Shown here one piece after another: positions 32,434-42,805 of a DNA stretch of 64,000 bases (its first letter is position 1; each line of letters starts with the position of its first letter). The DNA comes from Sphaerulina vaccinii. Lineage: Eukaryota; Ascomycota; Dothideomycetes; Mycosphaerellales; Mycosphaerellaceae. A model generated the notes under the pieces. It was not told the origin of the DNA. It saw nothing but the letters and a program-made list of their open reading frames with translations, and searched no databases. The position numbers were made by a program, and so were the translations under genes. The stretch spans positions 1,116,001 to 1,180,000 of the forward strand of contig JAKUDP010000013.1 in NCBI GenBank assembly GCA_022570795.1. The letters run 5' to 3'.

Positions 32434-32904
32434 AGACGACGAAGAAGGATGAGGATTAGGAGGCTTCGGTGGTCAGTAGAGTGGTCAGGCCTGCTGCACA
32501 CGCGGCGGCTACGACTATTTGAGCAGAGACGTTGTCCAGGGCCAGAAGTGCTACGGCGGCAGGAGAGAAGGAAATGATGCATTGCCGTTCTGTCTGTAGC
32601 ACAACAAATGATTGTCGCAGTCTACTCAATGTCTCACGTCTAAGTATCGGTCGCTCTGGCTCGCTATCGTCGCAGTCGACATGCTTTCTGCCCGAGACGT
32701 CCCATGTTACTGTGCGACTACTCTCCCACGACATGTTCTGGTCATCGCGTCCGTTACTGCTGGGAAAGCATGCGCTCCTTGCTGCCTCGTCACTTGCTAC
32801 GCCGACAATGTGGTAGAAGTACCAATATAATCGTCGTTCTAATTGAATAGAGAGTGTGTGGCTCTACGGCTTTGGCCATCTCCGTCGCCTGTTCATCAGC
32901 TACG

Positions 32905-33555
32905 GCATTGAGATCACCCGCGCATCAGTATCGGAATTCATGAGTCTGGCAAAGTCACGACCTCAGGAGATGTTGCTGTCTCTGTCGCGGCGTCGATAGC
33001 TGTGAGACCGAAATCAGGAAAGTATCAGTAATGATATTCCTTCTTTATTAAACAGAGTCGCTGGCACGTCCCTGCTGTCTCTCTCCGCCACTGGTTCAAT
33101 AGCTATAGCATCGAGATCGAAGACGTATCGCAACGGTATTGTCCTGGTGAAGCAGAGACATGTTCTCGCGGCTTCTGGCTCCTTCGTCTCACCATTTCTG
33201 TTCATTTCCGCCACTTCTCTGTGCACTATGGCATCAACAACAGAGGCGTGCCGGGATGCAAAAAGGGAGTGGAATGGCGAGATCGTCTCTAGACTCCTCG
33301 CTTTCTCCGCTGAGGGATTGACCGCTATGCTATCGAGTTCGGAGGCGTGCTAAATCGTGGTCTCTGCTGCAAGCCTAGGATCGTTACGGTAGGCGCTCGT
33401 TCATGCTCTCTGTAATTCCACGCGCCGCTGTGCCATCCCGGTTGACGATGCATGAGTAGGCGGAATTTGAGGCTTCTCAGAAATGCGGTGTGCTGTATGT
33501 ATGCTCGCTGCCGTTTAAAGTGGGCTATGCCGTCGATGTTAGAGGCGCGTGAGCA
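32905..33555 (+). repeat. Dispersed degenerate repeat, five copies
   Basis: A core like GCTATGGCATCGAGWTCGGAGGCGTG recurs in degenerate form at about 32909, 33099, 33224, 33326 and 33522, often preceded by TCTCCGYCRCY or CTCCGCTGA. Spacing is irregular, about 100-200 bp. No coding function is apparent; this may be an old tandem array degraded by mutation. Confidence 0.5.
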
Positions 33556-33751
33556 TCTAACAACTCGCGCTTTTTGGGAGTTGTGAGAATAAGCCGTTGG
33601 AGATGCAGGCTTCCGCATGTTTATGTGAGCTTTCGAAACGGTAGCGCGATGATGGCGAATTTGAGCTGTTTAGTTTCACGCTTCTCTTTGATCGTTCACA
33701 TACCACGCTCACCACCGATCCGCCCGCGCCGCAACGACAACGACAATACGA

Positions 33752-33779
33752 AGCAGAAGCAGAAGCAGAAGCAGAAGAA
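33752..33779 (+). repeat. GAAGCA hexanucleotide microsatellite abutting a start codon
   Basis: Four or more AAGCAG units end directly at the ATG (33780) of the SprT-like gene, so the repeat lies in its 5' leader. Length changes could alter leader length or translation start context; this is inference. Confidence 0.85.
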
Positions 33780-34562
33780 ATGGCCGCGAACGAAGTTCAC
33801 GCCGTCGCAGTCGTGACGAGGATCCTGGCTTCGGCCAACGACGAGTACACCGCGGAGCTCGCAGCTCCAATCCAAGCAGCACTGGATCTGATGACCCTTC
33901 AGGGAAGATGGGTCGAACTAGGCAACTTGAGCATAGCAATGGAGCCAATCTGGGAGCGTCGAATGCAAAGCCTCATCACAATCTTCGACACCCTCTTTTT
34001 CCAAGGCGAGTTGGGGCCCGTTCGTATTGAATGGGACCATACCCTCTCGCAGAGGGGAATTCTGGGGTTGTGTTCGTGGCCTCTTGCCGGGGAGATTGCT
34101 GTAATAAGCGTCGATCCGAGACCTCCTGTGCAGTCCGCTAATGGCGTACGCGCCTGGGGTATCATTGGTACACTCCTGCACGAGTGCTGCCACGCTGTGT
34201 TCGAACAGACGTGCGCTAGCCGAAAAGACCCGCTTCTTCAAACTGAGCACAATCATGATCCAAGGTGCTATCTCTGCATTGGCGTCTCCGGCCACGGGTT
34301 CGCGTGGCAAGCTCTGGCCCTGGGAGTTCAGCTCCGCGCGCAGGAGATGTTTGCGCCTGGTCTTCTGGACCTGGGAGTCTGGCCGGGCGCTGTCGCTGAG
34401 CAGACGGCTCTGGCGGCAAGAGCCGCAGCAAATGTAAGTGAACTAACTTTCGTTGCACTCTTCTCTTTGGATGCCGAGACGTCCATGGCACCCGGAACCA
34501 CGATCGGGTCGATATCGCAAACTTTGGTTTGGCAGAAGCTGGAACGCGAGTACGAAGGTTGA
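33780..34562 (+). CDS. SprT-like zinc metalloprotease-family protein
   Basis: A single-exon, 260-residue protein. GTLLHECCHAVFEQ at about residues 130-143 has the HExxH zinc-protease motif (HECCH). Downstream are two spaced Cys (CYLC) and a GHGFAWQALALG segment, which matches the GHG...W pattern found after HExxH in fungal SprT-like proteins and supplies the expected third His. SprT-family members include proteases that act on DNA-protein crosslinks, but many fungal relatives are uncharacterised, so the substrate is unknown. There is no signal peptide. The gene starts right after a GAAGCA microsatellite. The 3' end, from MAPGTTIGSISQ onward, has a diverged copy about 245 bp downstream. Confidence 0.8.
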   Translation: MAANEVHAVAVVTRILASANDEYTAELAAPIQAALDLMTLQGRWVELGNLSIAMEPIWERRMQSLITIFDTLFFQGELGPVRIEWDHTLSQRGILGLCSWPLAGEIAVISVDPRPPVQSANGVRAWGIIGTLLHECCHAVFEQTCASRKDPLLQTEHNHDPRCYLCIGVSGHGFAWQALALGVQLRAQEMFAPGLLDLGVWPGAVAEQTALAARAAANVSELTFVALFSLDAETSMAPGTTIGSISQTLVWQKLEREYEG

Positions 34563-34985
34563 CGCGAGGCAAACACCCATAAGGAATGGGGCCAGATATC
34601 GCTCTCCTGGATCCGGTAAACTCTGAGCTCATCGACAGGCAATCAGATCAGGACGGGAGATCCGGTTTCAAGCAGAGAGCCTTTGGTAGAACACATGCCA
34701 TTCTGCATGGACTCTGCGGATCTCGGTCCATCCATGGCACCTGGAATCCACTTCAGGTCAATCTCGCGAATTTCTGCCTTGCTCAAGGTGAATGCGATAT
34801 GCAACGAATAACTGGTGTCAAGATCTCGCAAGAACTGGCTTCTGGCACTGCTCTCCTGGGTTTGGTGTCGACTGAGCTCGTCGAGAAGCGGCCAGAGCGA
34901 GATGGCAAGTCGAATATCCACCAGAGCATCTTTGACAAGGCTCCGCATCACTTGCTCGGCTCTCTGAGGACGGTGAAACAGCTAC
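34480..34985 (+). repeat. ~245-bp divergent tandem duplication spanning the SprT-like 3' end
   Basis: TCCATGGCACCYGGAA...TCGATATCGCAAACTTTG-like sequence at about 34482 recurs at about 34731. ATATCGCTCTCCTGG...GAGCTCATCGACAGGC at about 34593 recurs as CACTGCTCTCCTGG...GAGCTCGTCGAGAAGC near 34843. The last ~25 codons and the 3' flank of the SprT-like gene were therefore duplicated. A 238-codon open frame (34586-35302) runs through both copies and has no recognisable domain; I do not call it as a gene. Confidence 0.65.
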
Positions 34986-35330
34986 GACATCCAGAGCGTT
35001 GGGGTGGTAGTCTTGCAAATCCGTGTTCGAATGGAGCTATGATACTGGTCGGTCGGAAAGAGCTAAGAAGAGAAGTCTTCACAAGCACCCATTCAAGCAC
35101 AACTCTACAAGCGGTGGCGTCGACTGAGCATCCGGAGACGAGCTCAACTCTGTATCACAACTTCAGCGTTCTTCAGAGAGCTTTTGAAAGCGCGGCCACA
35201 AAGATCGACTTATTATCGACGAAGTCTTTGACAAACTCCACCATTAGCGGAAGATGTCTTGGTCTCACAAGCCCACCCCATGCGGCTCGCCAGCCTTCGT
35301 AGTCTGGCATACCGTATTCAATAATTTCTT

Positions 35331-35530
35331 CACAAGAAGCCTGAACGCAAGCCGAGAGTGGTCATCGATATCCGAGGCGTGAACAGGATCTTGCGAAAGT
35401 ACTCGTACCCAGCTCCTTCGCAACAAGACCTGATTAATGTAATCAGAGGCTGTCCGTACGATACGGTAGTGGACGCAGTTTCTTCCTTCTATCAAAGGCT
35501 CGTGGCCGTCCCTGCTGTCATCCAAAGCGA
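35331..35530 (+). mobile_element. Ty3/gypsy-type reverse transcriptase relic
   Basis: The frame reads HKKPERKPRVVIDIRGVNRI, then a YPAP segment, IRGCPYDTVVDAVSSFYQ and RLV. This matches the start of a gypsy-type reverse transcriptase palm (VV-D-IRGLN...YPLP...I-A-RG--Y-S-VD---FFYQWRV in fungal elements). Only about 65 residues remain, and the catalytic YxDD box, RNase H, integrase and LTRs are not visible. It is a short dead fragment. Confidence 0.7.
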
Positions 35531-36262
35531 TCTCTACTGGAATGGCAACAGCTGCCAGCTGTTTTGAACTTCAATCAGCGCCGGGCTCGTTGAAGTACAA
35601 GCTTGAGCTCAGCACGTGGCTATGGTCGGGAACTTCTCACTAGATAGGCGCTCCTTGTCCTGTGGATGCGGAAACGGCTGGTATGTCTGATGAGCGGCCA
35701 TGTCAAAGCGACAGACGTGCAGCGGCTCTCCCTCGAAGGTCCAGGGTCCGCTGCTACGCTGTTGTGAACGATCTTGAGGGCCAGTGCCCGAATCCACTAT
35801 CTAGCATGAGCCGTGCCTGCCTGGGAAAAATTGGCAAGTAGAGGACGTGGCCTTGATCCAGAATCCTTTCTGCTATTCACCAGACTGCAATTGGAACCGC
35901 GTTTCACGGATCCGAAGCCGTGCTTGTTTCCACCACTGGCATATGTTGCAGCTTCAAGGCGATAATCGCATCAGAAGTTATGTGGTTAGGGTGCTCTGAG
36001 CATCGGACGAGTGGGCACTTCTTTCGAAGCCGTACGTAGGCTCACTCCTCATTGGCTGTGTGAAGCGTTGCTCTTGAAGTCTTAACGCGTGCACTGTGCC
36101 GTGGAAGGTGCAGTCAATGTAGAAAGTCAAATGCTAACGTGTCGTGAGAACAGTGAGGCATTTGTCCGTGACTTCGGCTTGGCGCTCTTCACATGACTGC
36201 GCGCCGGCACTTCTTCGCCTCTTCGCCGCGACGCGACTCCACACCACTTCTTCGACAACAAC
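35531..36262. other. Intergenic region upstream of SLX4
   Basis: No supported gene. The last ~150 bases hold the probable leader and promoter of SLX4, and the start codon context is ACAACATGGCC. Confidence 0.4.
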
Positions 36263-39130
36263 ATGGCCACTAGAGCCATTGCGCTTCTCTCTTCCTCGCC
36301 GCCGCCAATTCGCCCGCCGTCTCCCTCGCCAGCACATACCACAGCCACCACCAAGTCCTCTTCCCCCGGTCTGCCCAGTCCGTCTTCCTTCTTCACAAAA
36401 CCGCCCAGCCAAGCCATTGGGTTCACAACCGCAGCGAGCTTACTTCGATCCAACCATTTCAGAGCGACAGACGATGGCCCGAATCTGGACGAAAGTGAAG
36501 CTGGGAAACTTCCAAAAACAGTCAAAAAGGCAGCAATATTGCCGAGGAAGTCACGCAAACCAATAGCGAAATCAGCTTCATTTGTACTGAATTCGGACGA
36601 TCTTGCTTCTACACAATTCGCAGGCCTCGGTGCGACCCAAGTGCAAGGAAAGCGGTCTGATCTCGAGACGTTTCGACTCGAGAATGCGGCCCCCACTGAG
36701 AAGCCGAAGCGCGCCCAGAGGAAGCTAAAGAAACAGGACGGACAATCGGAGAAGCCAGTGAAGAAGACTGCTTCGAAGTCGGCGCACTTTCATACATTAC
36801 CAGTACCCGGCGGAGACTCTGCAGCAGATATAGACGTACTGGATCCCATCGAGGTTGCGATACCACCAGTACAAGCACCTCGACGCAGACTCAGTTGGAC
36901 GCCCATCAAGAACACCACTTCAGCCCCAGCAAGACCGGAAACACCAGCCTCTGTGAAGTCCCTGGACGATGAACGGCCCACAAAATCGCTCGCAGCTGTT
37001 CTAGGAGATCTCGCATACGCCAAGCAGGATGTAGCAGCCTCTCAGAGATCGGCTTCAGGCGAAGCACTGCTGAAACGTCGACGGATCGAGCTTGCCGATG
37101 AAGCAACTACTGCACCGAAAGTACGAAAGCCCGCAAAACCGGCTGAAGCAGAGCCGAAAGAGAAGGTGAAGAAGGCAAAGCTACCGAAGAAGAAGCCACA
37201 GACAATCACCGAGATCGCGACGAAAGCCTACAGACCTGAAGACGTTCCTGATCCTGCACAGGCGACCGTCTCCTCTTTCTTTGCAGCACCGGGCGAGGAC
37301 AGTAGCAAGGTAGCAGAACAGACAAATGAAGCACCAGTCAAGCCGAAGAAGCCTCGAAAGCCACGAGAGAAGAAGACGGGCGACGATGCAAAACCAGATA
37401 AGCCCAAGAAGCCTGCGAAACCTAAAGCAAAGGCGAAGGTGCGATTTAACGAGGATGATCTTTTCGGTGAGCTATACGAGCCAGAGCAGGCACGCCTGCA
37501 GGAACGAAAACAGGACTTTCTTTTCGGCACCTCGAGTCAGCTCGGCACAAGAGAGTCACCAACGTTCATCAGACAGATGCAACTTGCGATGCGAGAGTCG
37601 GAAACCATGTCGACTGCACATTCAAACACCAGTCCAACACGCAAGAGCTGCATCGGAGTTCCGAGTGCACCTCATGGTACATCGTTATCTTGTGGCCAGG
37701 CAACACGAGAGCTGTGGTGTTCAGCTGCCAGAGATCACGCGAATGACACTCTTGCTGCAGAACAAAACCTGCTTTTGAGGAAAGCTTCGCAGAATGATAC
37801 GCCTCTGGATCTGCCACCTGACTTGCAAAATAATATTCAAGCTGAGTCCACGAAACCGCCCTCAGAAGCACCTGCGTTGCTCGCTCATAAGGATATCGAA
37901 GCACCCCTCGAGTCAGTGAACACGGACCTGCCGCAAACGACCGAGCACACGATAGTGGACTTGTGCTATACCTCGCCTATTGCTGCAACTGAGAGAGCAG
38001 ATCTACCAGTTTTGCCAGACCTGCCTAAAGGATTGCCCCAAGACTATCCCCTGCCGTTCATCACAGATACAGATGTACACGATCCGCACACTGCTTCAGA
38101 CGACGACTGGATGATACTGCGAAGTAGAAATTCTAGCCCGGACGTGCCATTGAGCAAGCGTGCAACGTTGCAAGCACCGATCTTAAAGCCAGTGCCACAG
38201 CTCCGTCGTTCTGCTACTTCGCCGATACGGGATAGGTCGGCACTCCAAGCCCTTGATGCGAATGTAACCCCGCGCACACATACCTCACCACACAAGGCGT
38301 ACTTGCAGAAGTCACTCATGTCGACGACTACCGCACCTATACAGAAGAGACCAAGAGGACGACCTAAGAAGACCATCAGCGCCGGCTTTGAAAATGCTCT
38401 TATAATGTCTCCAAAACGTCCTGTCGCAGATACAGAATCACAACCTGTGCTACAAGCTTCACGGCATAGCCCAAGCAAAGTCTTCTCAGCATCACAGCCA
38501 ATATCTTCATCTGATTTCGCCAACATCGACGAGATCTCGGACTCTGAGCCTGAACCTCTCAACACTCCTTCGCCACCTCGCAGACGAGCTGCTTCAACGC
38601 CACCTACGATCCGTCCTCTCGATCTTGAAATTGTAGCCTCACCTTCTGTGAAAGCGAAAGCCAGGTCAAAGAAGACTGAGCCTAAGGACACCGAAACCTC
38701 AGCACTCGCATGGTCGAAGCTCAAGCCTGATGATGCTACTTGGACAGCCCTCATGCCGATTTTGTTCCCACAGATCACAGCTACCGTTAAGTCCACGCCG
38801 CCGAGCAATGACATGGCAAAGCCGACTTGGTACGAGAAGATTCTGCTGTACGACCCCATTGTGCTGGAAGATCTTACAGCTTGGCTGAATGAGCAAGGTG
38901 TGAGGATTGAGTCTAAGAAGCTGAAAGCCAAGCCTAAAGTCAAAGCAAAGCGCAAGAAGAAGGATGCGCAGCCAGAATTGGATCTGGTAGAAGACATTGC
39001 TGTCGTCGATGAGTATGAGACTGTACGAGAACTTCTCAAGCCTTGGATGGTACAGAAGTGGTGTGAAGATAAGAGTGTTTGTTGTCTTTGGAAGGAAGGC
39101 CTTCGAGGCGGTGTCAGGACTAGGTATTGA
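36263..39130 (+). CDS. slx4: Structure-specific endonuclease subunit SLX4
   Basis: SLX4 is the scaffold and activator of the SLX1-SLX4 nuclease, which cuts branched DNA such as flaps and Holliday junctions in the nucleus. The single exon encodes 955 residues, a normal length for filamentous fungi. Most of the protein is disordered and rich in Lys, Pro and Ser. An AT-hook-like RPRGRPKKT lies near residue 698, and there are several SP/TP sites. The conserved C-terminal SLX1-binding domain is clear: WYEKILLYDPIVLEDLTAWL at about residues 855-874, then LKPWMVQKWCEDKSVCCLWK near the end. No UBZ zinc finger is evident, as in most fungi. The partner SLX1 is not in the window. The next gene downstream is on the same strand but unrelated. 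Confidence 0.92.
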   Translation: MATRAIALLSSSPPPIRPPSPSPAHTTATTKSSSPGLPSPSSFFTKPPSQAIGFTTAASLLRSNHFRATDDGPNLDESEAGKLPKTVKKAAILPRKSRKPIAKSASFVLNSDDLASTQFAGLGATQVQGKRSDLETFRLENAAPTEKPKRAQRKLKKQDGQSEKPVKKTASKSAHFHTLPVPGGDSAADIDVLDPIEVAIPPVQAPRRRLSWTPIKNTTSAPARPETPASVKSLDDERPTKSLAAVLGDLAYAKQDVAASQRSASGEALLKRRRIELADEATTAPKVRKPAKPAEAEPKEKVKKAKLPKKKPQTITEIATKAYRPEDVPDPAQATVSSFFAAPGEDSSKVAEQTNEAPVKPKKPRKPREKKTGDDAKPDKPKKPAKPKAKAKVRFNEDDLFGELYEPEQARLQERKQDFLFGTSSQLGTRESPTFIRQMQLAMRESETMSTAHSNTSPTRKSCIGVPSAPHGTSLSCGQATRELWCSAARDHANDTLAAEQNLLLRKASQNDTPLDLPPDLQNNIQAESTKPPSEAPALLAHKDIEAPLESVNTDLPQTTEHTIVDLCYTSPIAATERADLPVLPDLPKGLPQDYPLPFITDTDVHDPHTASDDDWMILRSRNSSPDVPLSKRATLQAPILKPVPQLRRSATSPIRDRSALQALDANVTPRTHTSPHKAYLQKSLMSTTTAPIQKRPRGRPKKTISAGFENALIMSPKRPVADTESQPVLQASRHSPSKVFSASQPISSSDFANIDEISDSEPEPLNTPSPPRRRAASTPPTIRPLDLEIVASPSVKAKARSKKTEPKDTETSALAWSKLKPDDATWTALMPILFPQITATVKSTPPSNDMAKPTWYEKILLYDPIVLEDLTAWLNEQGVRIESKKLKAKPKVKAKRKKKDAQPELDLVEDIAVVDEYETVRELLKPWMVQKWCEDKSVCCLWKEGLRGGVRTRY

Positions 39131-39495
39131 CGTGAACATGATGCGATACCCATACGGAATGAAAGTCTGCACGACCCCGATGATGCCTCGCACATCACAG
39201 CATTCGATCATTAGACCGCGTGGAAACATATATCAGAAGCAGCTGGCTTACAGTACTAGTGTGATTGACGTCCACACGTCCAAGGCTGCGCCGAAGCGAT
39301 AGCAGCTTCCAGACAGGTTGAGCATTCAAGGAAAGTTGCCCTGGAGACTGAATCACGTTGTCGAAGAGACTTCACTGACACGGCCATCTCTAGGACAACA
39401 AGTTATGGGGCACATCAGACTCTTCGACAAGCGCGGAAAGACCAAGCAGCAACAAATTGGACTTTTTGTTGCATTACCGATCTGCACTCACTACA

Positions 39496-40962
39496 ATGGG
39501 CACTCCAAAGTCCAGTCAGAGTCACAGCCAGGCCGTGGCTCGCGACCACGCTAGGCAACACAATGAGGACCATATCGGCGATCAGACGACAGACCACTAT
39601 TATGGCGAAGATCTGGACCTCAGCAATCTCGTCCTTGCCAGTCTTCGATACGGGGGTATGGAACCGTGTCGCAATCCGCCCCTAGACTCCTACGTTGGCA
39701 ATTGGACCTGGATGATACACGAGAATGTTGACATGGACATCGACTCGGCGCCTACCTGCGAACCTTCGCCGGCATGCGAATCCAATGCCTCAGAATTGGA
39801 ACAACACGGCTACGTTGCAGAGGTCGCACAAACCTTCGGCACTTGGCTGAGATTGAGCAACCAGCTGTTCTACATCGAGGGCGAAGCAATGTCTGGCAAG
39901 TCGACGCTGATGAAGTTCTTGGCCACAGATGGTTACACCAAAGAGAGGCTTCGAGACTGGTCAGGCGGTGACGACCGTCTCTTCATCGCTCGATTCTTCG
40001 CACGAAAGAACTACGGTTGTCCGACGAACAATCTCAACTGCCTACTACGGTGCCTACTGTATCAGATCTACGTCCAAGATCCTGCGCTCGTGGAGGTTAC
40101 GGTCTCCTTAGAGCGCAAGCACATGACCCAAGGTCTCATGCAGAGTGAGTTCTGGACCACCAAAGAAGTTCGCGACACGCTCGAAGCCGTACTCACAACG
40201 ACGAACATGCGTTTCGTGTTCTTCGTGGACGCATTGGACGAGCTTGTTGAGAACGCTGTCGACATCAATTATGAGCTTCTGCACCTCGACAAGCATCATT
40301 CTTGCAAGATCTGCGTCTCCAGTCGCGCTCTTCAGAAATTCGCGCCTCTAAAGTCCAAGCATCATGACAATCACTGGTACCTGCAAGATCGCCGAGCTCG
40401 AGATCGCGCGATAGCGAAGCGGTCGTTCAAGCCGACCGTCCTCAGATTCTCGAGTGTGCCGCCACTAGCACCAAACGTCATTGAGTTAGAAAAGGAGCCA
40501 GAACTCCACTGGGTGCCTGGCTTCAACAAATACGTCAAAGAACACGAAGTCCTGGAACGCCTCCGAACAAGCTACGCGAAGTTATTTGACAACCAAGCAG
40601 AAGCTGTTATGCCAATGCCACCCGCTGGGAACGAAATGAAAGATCGCTTGCGCTCTGTAGCTGAGAACATTCGAAGTGCCGATCTTGCAGAGATGCTCAA
40701 GCAAGCCCCAGTATGGTACAAGTGGCTGGAGCAAGCGATGGGTAGACTGGAGGGAGAACACGAGGAGCTGAAGAAGAAAGATGTGGTTGGTATATTCGAG
40801 AGACCTGATGATCGAGCTTGTGCTGAGGCGATTGTGGCGAAGAGCTGGAGTAGAGTGGAGCTTGCGAAGAGAGAGATGAGAATTAGTCTGAAGTTTGTGG
40901 ACGAGCTCAAGAGGTGGGACGAGCATGTCAGGAAGTTACAAGACGCGAAGAAGATGGATTGA
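39496..40962 (+). CDS. NACHT-like STAND NTPase (short NLR-like protein)
   Basis: A 488-residue protein with a P-loop NTPase of the fungal NLR type. The frame is open from 39457, but the first ATG is 39496 (MGTPKSSQSH). Around residue 130, LFYIEGEAMSGKSTLMKFL is a Walker A (GxxxxGKST). Around residue 250, FVFFVDALDEL is the Walker B with the DALDE signature. An upstream WTWMIHEN is like the conserved linker preceding fungal NACHT domains. The C-terminal ~180 residues are charged and helical (WVPGFNKYVKEHEVLERL, ELKRWDEHVRKLQDAKK). No WD40, ankyrin or TPR repeats follow, and no HET or Goodbye-type effector domain precedes. It could be a minimal NLR, a truncated one, or an unrelated ATPase regulator. 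Fungal NLRs act in non-self recognition and cell death; whether this one does is inference. Confidence 0.75.
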   Translation: MGTPKSSQSHSQAVARDHARQHNEDHIGDQTTDHYYGEDLDLSNLVLASLRYGGMEPCRNPPLDSYVGNWTWMIHENVDMDIDSAPTCEPSPACESNASELEQHGYVAEVAQTFGTWLRLSNQLFYIEGEAMSGKSTLMKFLATDGYTKERLRDWSGGDDRLFIARFFARKNYGCPTNNLNCLLRCLLYQIYVQDPALVEVTVSLERKHMTQGLMQSEFWTTKEVRDTLEAVLTTTNMRFVFFVDALDELVENAVDINYELLHLDKHHSCKICVSSRALQKFAPLKSKHHDNHWYLQDRRARDRAIAKRSFKPTVLRFSSVPPLAPNVIELEKEPELHWVPGFNKYVKEHEVLERLRTSYAKLFDNQAEAVMPMPPAGNEMKDRLRSVAENIRSADLAEMLKQAPVWYKWLEQAMGRLEGEHEELKKKDVVGIFERPDDRACAEAIVAKSWSRVELAKREMRISLKFVDELKRWDEHVRKLQDAKKMD

Positions 40963-41154
40963 GGTGGCGCATGCGTATGGAACGAGGTGGCCTTGCCCAT
41001 CCAAAGTGCTCTCGCTCGTGAAGGAGCTCACCAAGCTCAGCTGCAGGCACGAGCGAATGGTGCAGGATGCAGACTTGGAACTTGAGAAGCAGGTTTGAGG
41101 TAAGAATTCTGAACTTTCATAACTGGGTATCTATCGTAACGCAAACACAACCTT

Positions 41155-42805
41155 TTAGCGGCGGAGCATCTTCAGCTCAATCGTGCGCAAAACAAGATAT
41201 GAAGTAGCAGCAAAGGCAAAGCCAAGCTCGAAACCAACATCTCCACCATAAGGAGCCTCGCCAGCCTTGAGCGCAATAGGTCCAACGAACCACACTTGGC
41301 TCATGCCGCAGACCATACCGGCGACGCCAAAGCAGAAAGCCCCAATGGCAGCGATTCCAGGTGGAAGCTTGCTAGGTTGATCGTAGTGCTCTGGGTTGTA
41401 GCCGCTGAATCCACGCTTGAAGACGAAGTGATCAGTGAGTGAGATGCCCTCGTAGATGGCGAGCCAGTATCCAATGAAGTTCATGAAGTTCTCTAGAACA
41501 GTCTCGAAGTGGCTGTAACCTGGAATGGCGATGGCGATGTAGACACCAGTGGCAATACCAGTCCAGATGAAGCGAGGCACACGCTGGGCGTAGCGAGAAA
41601 GGACCTGCACAGTCAAAGCGACCGAGTAGATGTTTGGGCAGTTGTTGGCAATGATCGAGAGAGCGAGGATGACCAAGCAGAACTTGCCGAATGTGCCCAG
41701 GTGGTAGACGAGAACGGCACCGAGAAGACCACCAGTTCCCGAGGCTTGGTAGCCAATATCGTAGCGGTTGCCGTCCTTGTACTCGAACGAAGTTGCGCTC
41801 ATGATGGCGATGGCGAGCATCTCGGTGAAGAGGAGTGGGACGATCAGGCCGAGCCAAGTCCAGAAGAAGACCTTGCGGCGCGACTGTGTCACTGGCTGGT
41901 AGACGGTGTAATCCGCAGCATAGGAAGTCCAGCCAGTTGCGAAGCCGTACACGACAGCACCGAAGGAAAGGACGTTGCCCATCTCAGCCTTGCCAGTCGA
42001 CCACTCAAGGTTGACGAAATCGCCGCTGTGCGCAAAGACACCGAGAGTGATGAGGAAGATGATCGTGGCTGGGATCCAGGAGTAGAACTCGTATGCGTGC
42101 ACGACTTTGTAGCCGAATGTGCAGACAGCGAAAGTGCAGAAAGCGATGATCAGAATGCCAGCGAAGCCTGGGACGTCGGAGTTGACTGTGTTCAGGAGTT
42201 GTGCACCGACGATCGAGTTGACTGAGGACCATCCGATACATGCCAGGACGTTGAAGATGGCGATGAGCTTTACTCCCCACCAGCCGAACCAGAATCGGGA
42301 AAGTACCATTTGACGAAGGCCGAACTTGGGTCCGAAAGTCGAGAAGTAGCAGACTGGAGTGATACCGATCAAGTTGAAGAACAGGCAGACCAGCATTGCA
42401 TCTGCGACTCCGAGGTAGAAAAGCGACTTGGCGAGGATACCGATGGCAAAGGACGAGACGACCATGTTGGCAGACAGCCACTGAAGCCATCGTTAGTAGA
42501 TGTTCGAGGTATCAGTGCTGATCGATAAGGCATACCATTGTCGAAACATTGAGAAGTGCCTTGAACCCAGCGTCTGTTCGCTCATCCTCAGGCACTCTTT
42601 CGATACCTCTTTGTTCCACATTCATCTTGCCCGCAAAGCGCTGAACCTTTGCGTACCAGCCATTGCCAAGTTCGAAGCTCTCGCCTGGAACAGCTCCATC
42701 TGCATATGCGACACCTGTGATGCTATTTCTCTTTTCTTGGCTGTGCGCACTGCCTGCGTCCACTACTCCTCCCTTCTCAACATCGTGACCGTACTCGTAA
42801 GACAT
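41155..42805 (-). CDS. NCS1 purine-cytosine permease (Fcy2-like)
   Basis: A plasma-membrane proton symporter for purine bases and cytosine. Exon 1 (42536-42805) encodes a 90-residue hydrophilic N-terminus. A 55-nt intron (42481-42535, GTATGC, branch CTAAC, TTCAG) restores VSTM-WLSANMVVSSF. Exon 2 (41155-42480) brings the total to 531 residues, normal for the family. Twelve hydrophobic segments are visible. Signature stretches include RFWFGWWGVKLIAIFNVLACIGW, ATGWTSYAADYTVYQP, and ANNCPNIYSVALTVQVL in the substrate region. An alternative substrate, such as vitamin B6 or nucleosides, cannot be excluded, because NCS1 members vary. The gene is convergent with the NACHT-like gene. Confidence 0.93.

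Noticed and set aside
34586..35302. A 238-residue protein-coding gene
   Set aside because: Its sequence runs through two copies of a duplicated SprT-like 3' flank and has no domain, so an incidental open frame is more likely.
38044..39198. A 384-codon minus-strand ORF
   Set aside because: It is antisense to SLX4, whose C-terminal domain is clear on the plus strand.
41509..42225. A 238-codon plus-strand ORF over the permease
   Set aside because: It is the antisense shadow of the NCS1 permease exon.
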